NCBI RefSeq assembly: GCF_004022425.1 | Contig: NZ_RBZY01000026.1 | Location: forward strand, 1 to 52,427 | Origin: Microbacterium enclense | GTDB lineage: Bacteria; Actinomycetota; Actinomycetes; Actinomycetales; Microbacteriaceae | Reading direction: 5' to 3' | DNA length: 52,427 nucleotides | Program-made: the position numbers and the translations under genes | Shown: one piece after another, positions 51,664 to 52,427 of the stretch | How the letters are laid out: every line of letters starts with the position of its first letter | Numbering within the stretch: position 1 is the stretch's first letter | Notes under the pieces: model-generated | What the model was told of the DNA's origin: nothing | The model's input: only the letters and a program-made list of their open reading frames with translations | Database searches by the model: none

Positions 51664-51693
51664 CGGTATCGACCGCGAGTGAAAGGAACGCGC

Positions 51694-52251
51694 ATGTCCA
51701 CCACCACGAAGGACACCTCGACCAAGAACCGCCGTCGCCCGGCCCGCGGCGGCAGCGGCCCCGGAACCACCGAAGAGCAGAACGCCGAGAAGGGCTTCCA
51801 GGCCTCCGAAGAGCTGACCCAGGCTCTGCAGGCCGTTCTCGTCGACCTCATCGAGCTGTCGATCCAGGGCAAGCAGGCGCACTGGAACGTCGTCGGCAAG
51901 AACTTCCGCGATACCCATCTGCAGCTCGACGAGATCATCGAAGCGGCACGCGAGTTCAGCGACACCGTCGCCGAGCGCATGCGGTCGCTGCACGCTCTCC
52001 CCGACGGCCGGAGCGACACGATCGCCGAGACCACGACCCTGCCGGAGTTCCCGCAGGGCGAGGTCGACACGGCCGAGGTCGTCGACCTCATCACCGAGCG
52101 CATCGACGCGACCGTCGGCACGGTCCGCGACGTGCACGACGGCGTCGACGAGGAAGACCCCACGAGCGCTGACATCCTCCACGGGATCCTCGAGCGCCTC
52201 GAGCAGCTGTCCTGGATGGTCAGCGCCGAGAACCGCGTCGCTCGCAGCTGA
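51694..52251 (+). CDS. dps: Dps family DNA-protecting ferritin-like protein
   Basis: 185 residues from ATG 51694, with AAAGGAAC upstream (a GTG at 51679 is in frame but overlaps that site). Stores iron by using hydrogen peroxide and binds DNA. The ferroxidase residues are in KQAHWNVVGKNF (His) and THLQLDEIIE (Asp, Glu). The first 35 residues are Lys/Arg/Thr-rich and disordered (TKNRRRPARGG), a DNA-binding tail like that of mycobacterial Dps. Confidence 0.95.
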   Translation: MSTTTKDTSTKNRRRPARGGSGPGTTEEQNAEKGFQASEELTQALQAVLVDLIELSIQGKQAHWNVVGKNFRDTHLQLDEIIEAAREFSDTVAERMRSLHALPDGRSDTIAETTTLPEFPQGEVDTAEVVDLITERIDATVGTVRDVHDGVDEEDPTSADILHGILERLEQLSWMVSAENRVARS

Positions 52252-52266
52252 GGATCGCAGAACACA

Positions 52267-52299
52267 CCGGATGCCGGGGCCTCGGGGCCTCGGCATCCG
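52267..52299. terminator. Hairpin terminator after dps
   Basis: CGGATGCCG (52268-52276) pairs with CGGCATCCG (52291-52299), and the loop GGGCCTCGGGGCCT can pair with itself. It lies between convergent genes. Confidence 0.72.
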
Positions 52300-52314
52300 T
52301 CGTCTTCGTGGGGA

Positions 52315-52427
52315 TCATCCGCGAGCGATGAGGAAGGGAGGGTGCGGACGTTCGATCCGGGCCAAAGCGACCTTGACCTCGGTCAGCGTCGCGCCCACCT
52401 CTGCGAATCGTCGATCGACCTCTGCGA
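52315..52427 (-). CDS. C-terminal end of an unidentified protein (runs off the window)
   Basis: 36 residues plus stop are visible, including AEVGATLTEVKVALARIERP. The heptad-like hydrophobic spacing suggests a coiled coil, perhaps of a phage tail fibre- or DUF-type helical protein. Too little is present for a call. The frame is supported by typical codon third-position GC and by the terminator just before it. Confidence 0.5.
   Translation of the reverse strand, partial: AEVDRRFAEVGATLTEVKVALARIERPHPPFLIARG

Overview
The window is about 70% G+C and gene-dense. Its gene content (small SRP RNA, MoxR/DUF58/TgpA trio, DUF222-HNH gene, DUF7882-type protein, leaderless genes with TAGGCT-like -10 boxes) and its very frequent GGATGCC word point to an actinobacterium of the family Microbacteriaceae, most likely Microbacterium. 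This assignment rests on recognition; no database search was run. There is no CRISPR array, insertion sequence, integrase or prophage. I support about 50 protein genes, one tRNA, the SRP RNA, and several terminators and promoters. No stretch longer than 300 bases lacks a gene.

Layout. 1-8.2 kb, minus strand: the 5' part of dnaX, a GH65 disaccharide phosphorylase with its beta-phosphoglucomutase-type HAD partner, and pta-ackA. 8.2-9.1 kb: a Nudix hydrolase and the SRP RNA. 9.1-15.5 kb: an amine-use locus with an IclR regulator and an APC permease on one strand, and a second permease, a copper amine oxidase and a small membrane protein on the other. 15.5-21.3 kb: a ROK kinase, the MoxR-DUF58-transglutaminase operon and tRNA-Ser(GGA). 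21.3-25.3 kb: MerR, SulP transporter, AraC, a small unknown protein and MarR. 25.4-29.9 kb: a three-gene membrane-stress operon, a 63-residue protein, a glycosyltransferase and a stress-type SDR. 30.4-35.1 kb: a type III polyketide gene set (PKS, methyltransferase, FAD monooxygenase facing UbiA prenyltransferase and a metallo-beta-lactamase hydrolase). 35.2-52.4 kb: a DUF222-HNH gene followed by a dense set of stress genes: manganese catalase with DUF2231, Hsp20, SRPBCC, aldo/keto reductase, SDRs, acidic disordered proteins, GH15, Dps, and two more AraC regulators.

Regulation gives the most interesting signal. Hsp20 carries both a CIRCE box and a HAIR-like box, so it appears to answer to HrcA and HspR together. 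At least 16 promoters share GTCAA(C/G), or a close variant, placed 26-28 nt before a TAnnnT-like -10 hexamer. They serve Dps, GH15, Mn-catalase, SDRs, the acidic proteins, the membrane-stress operon, pta-ackA and the UbiA arm of the polyketide locus. The element would be centred near -42, where a class II activator or an unusual holoenzyme would contact DNA. This looks like a general-stress regulon whose regulator is unknown. Many genes also appear leaderless, with the -10 box 5-7 nt before the start codon.
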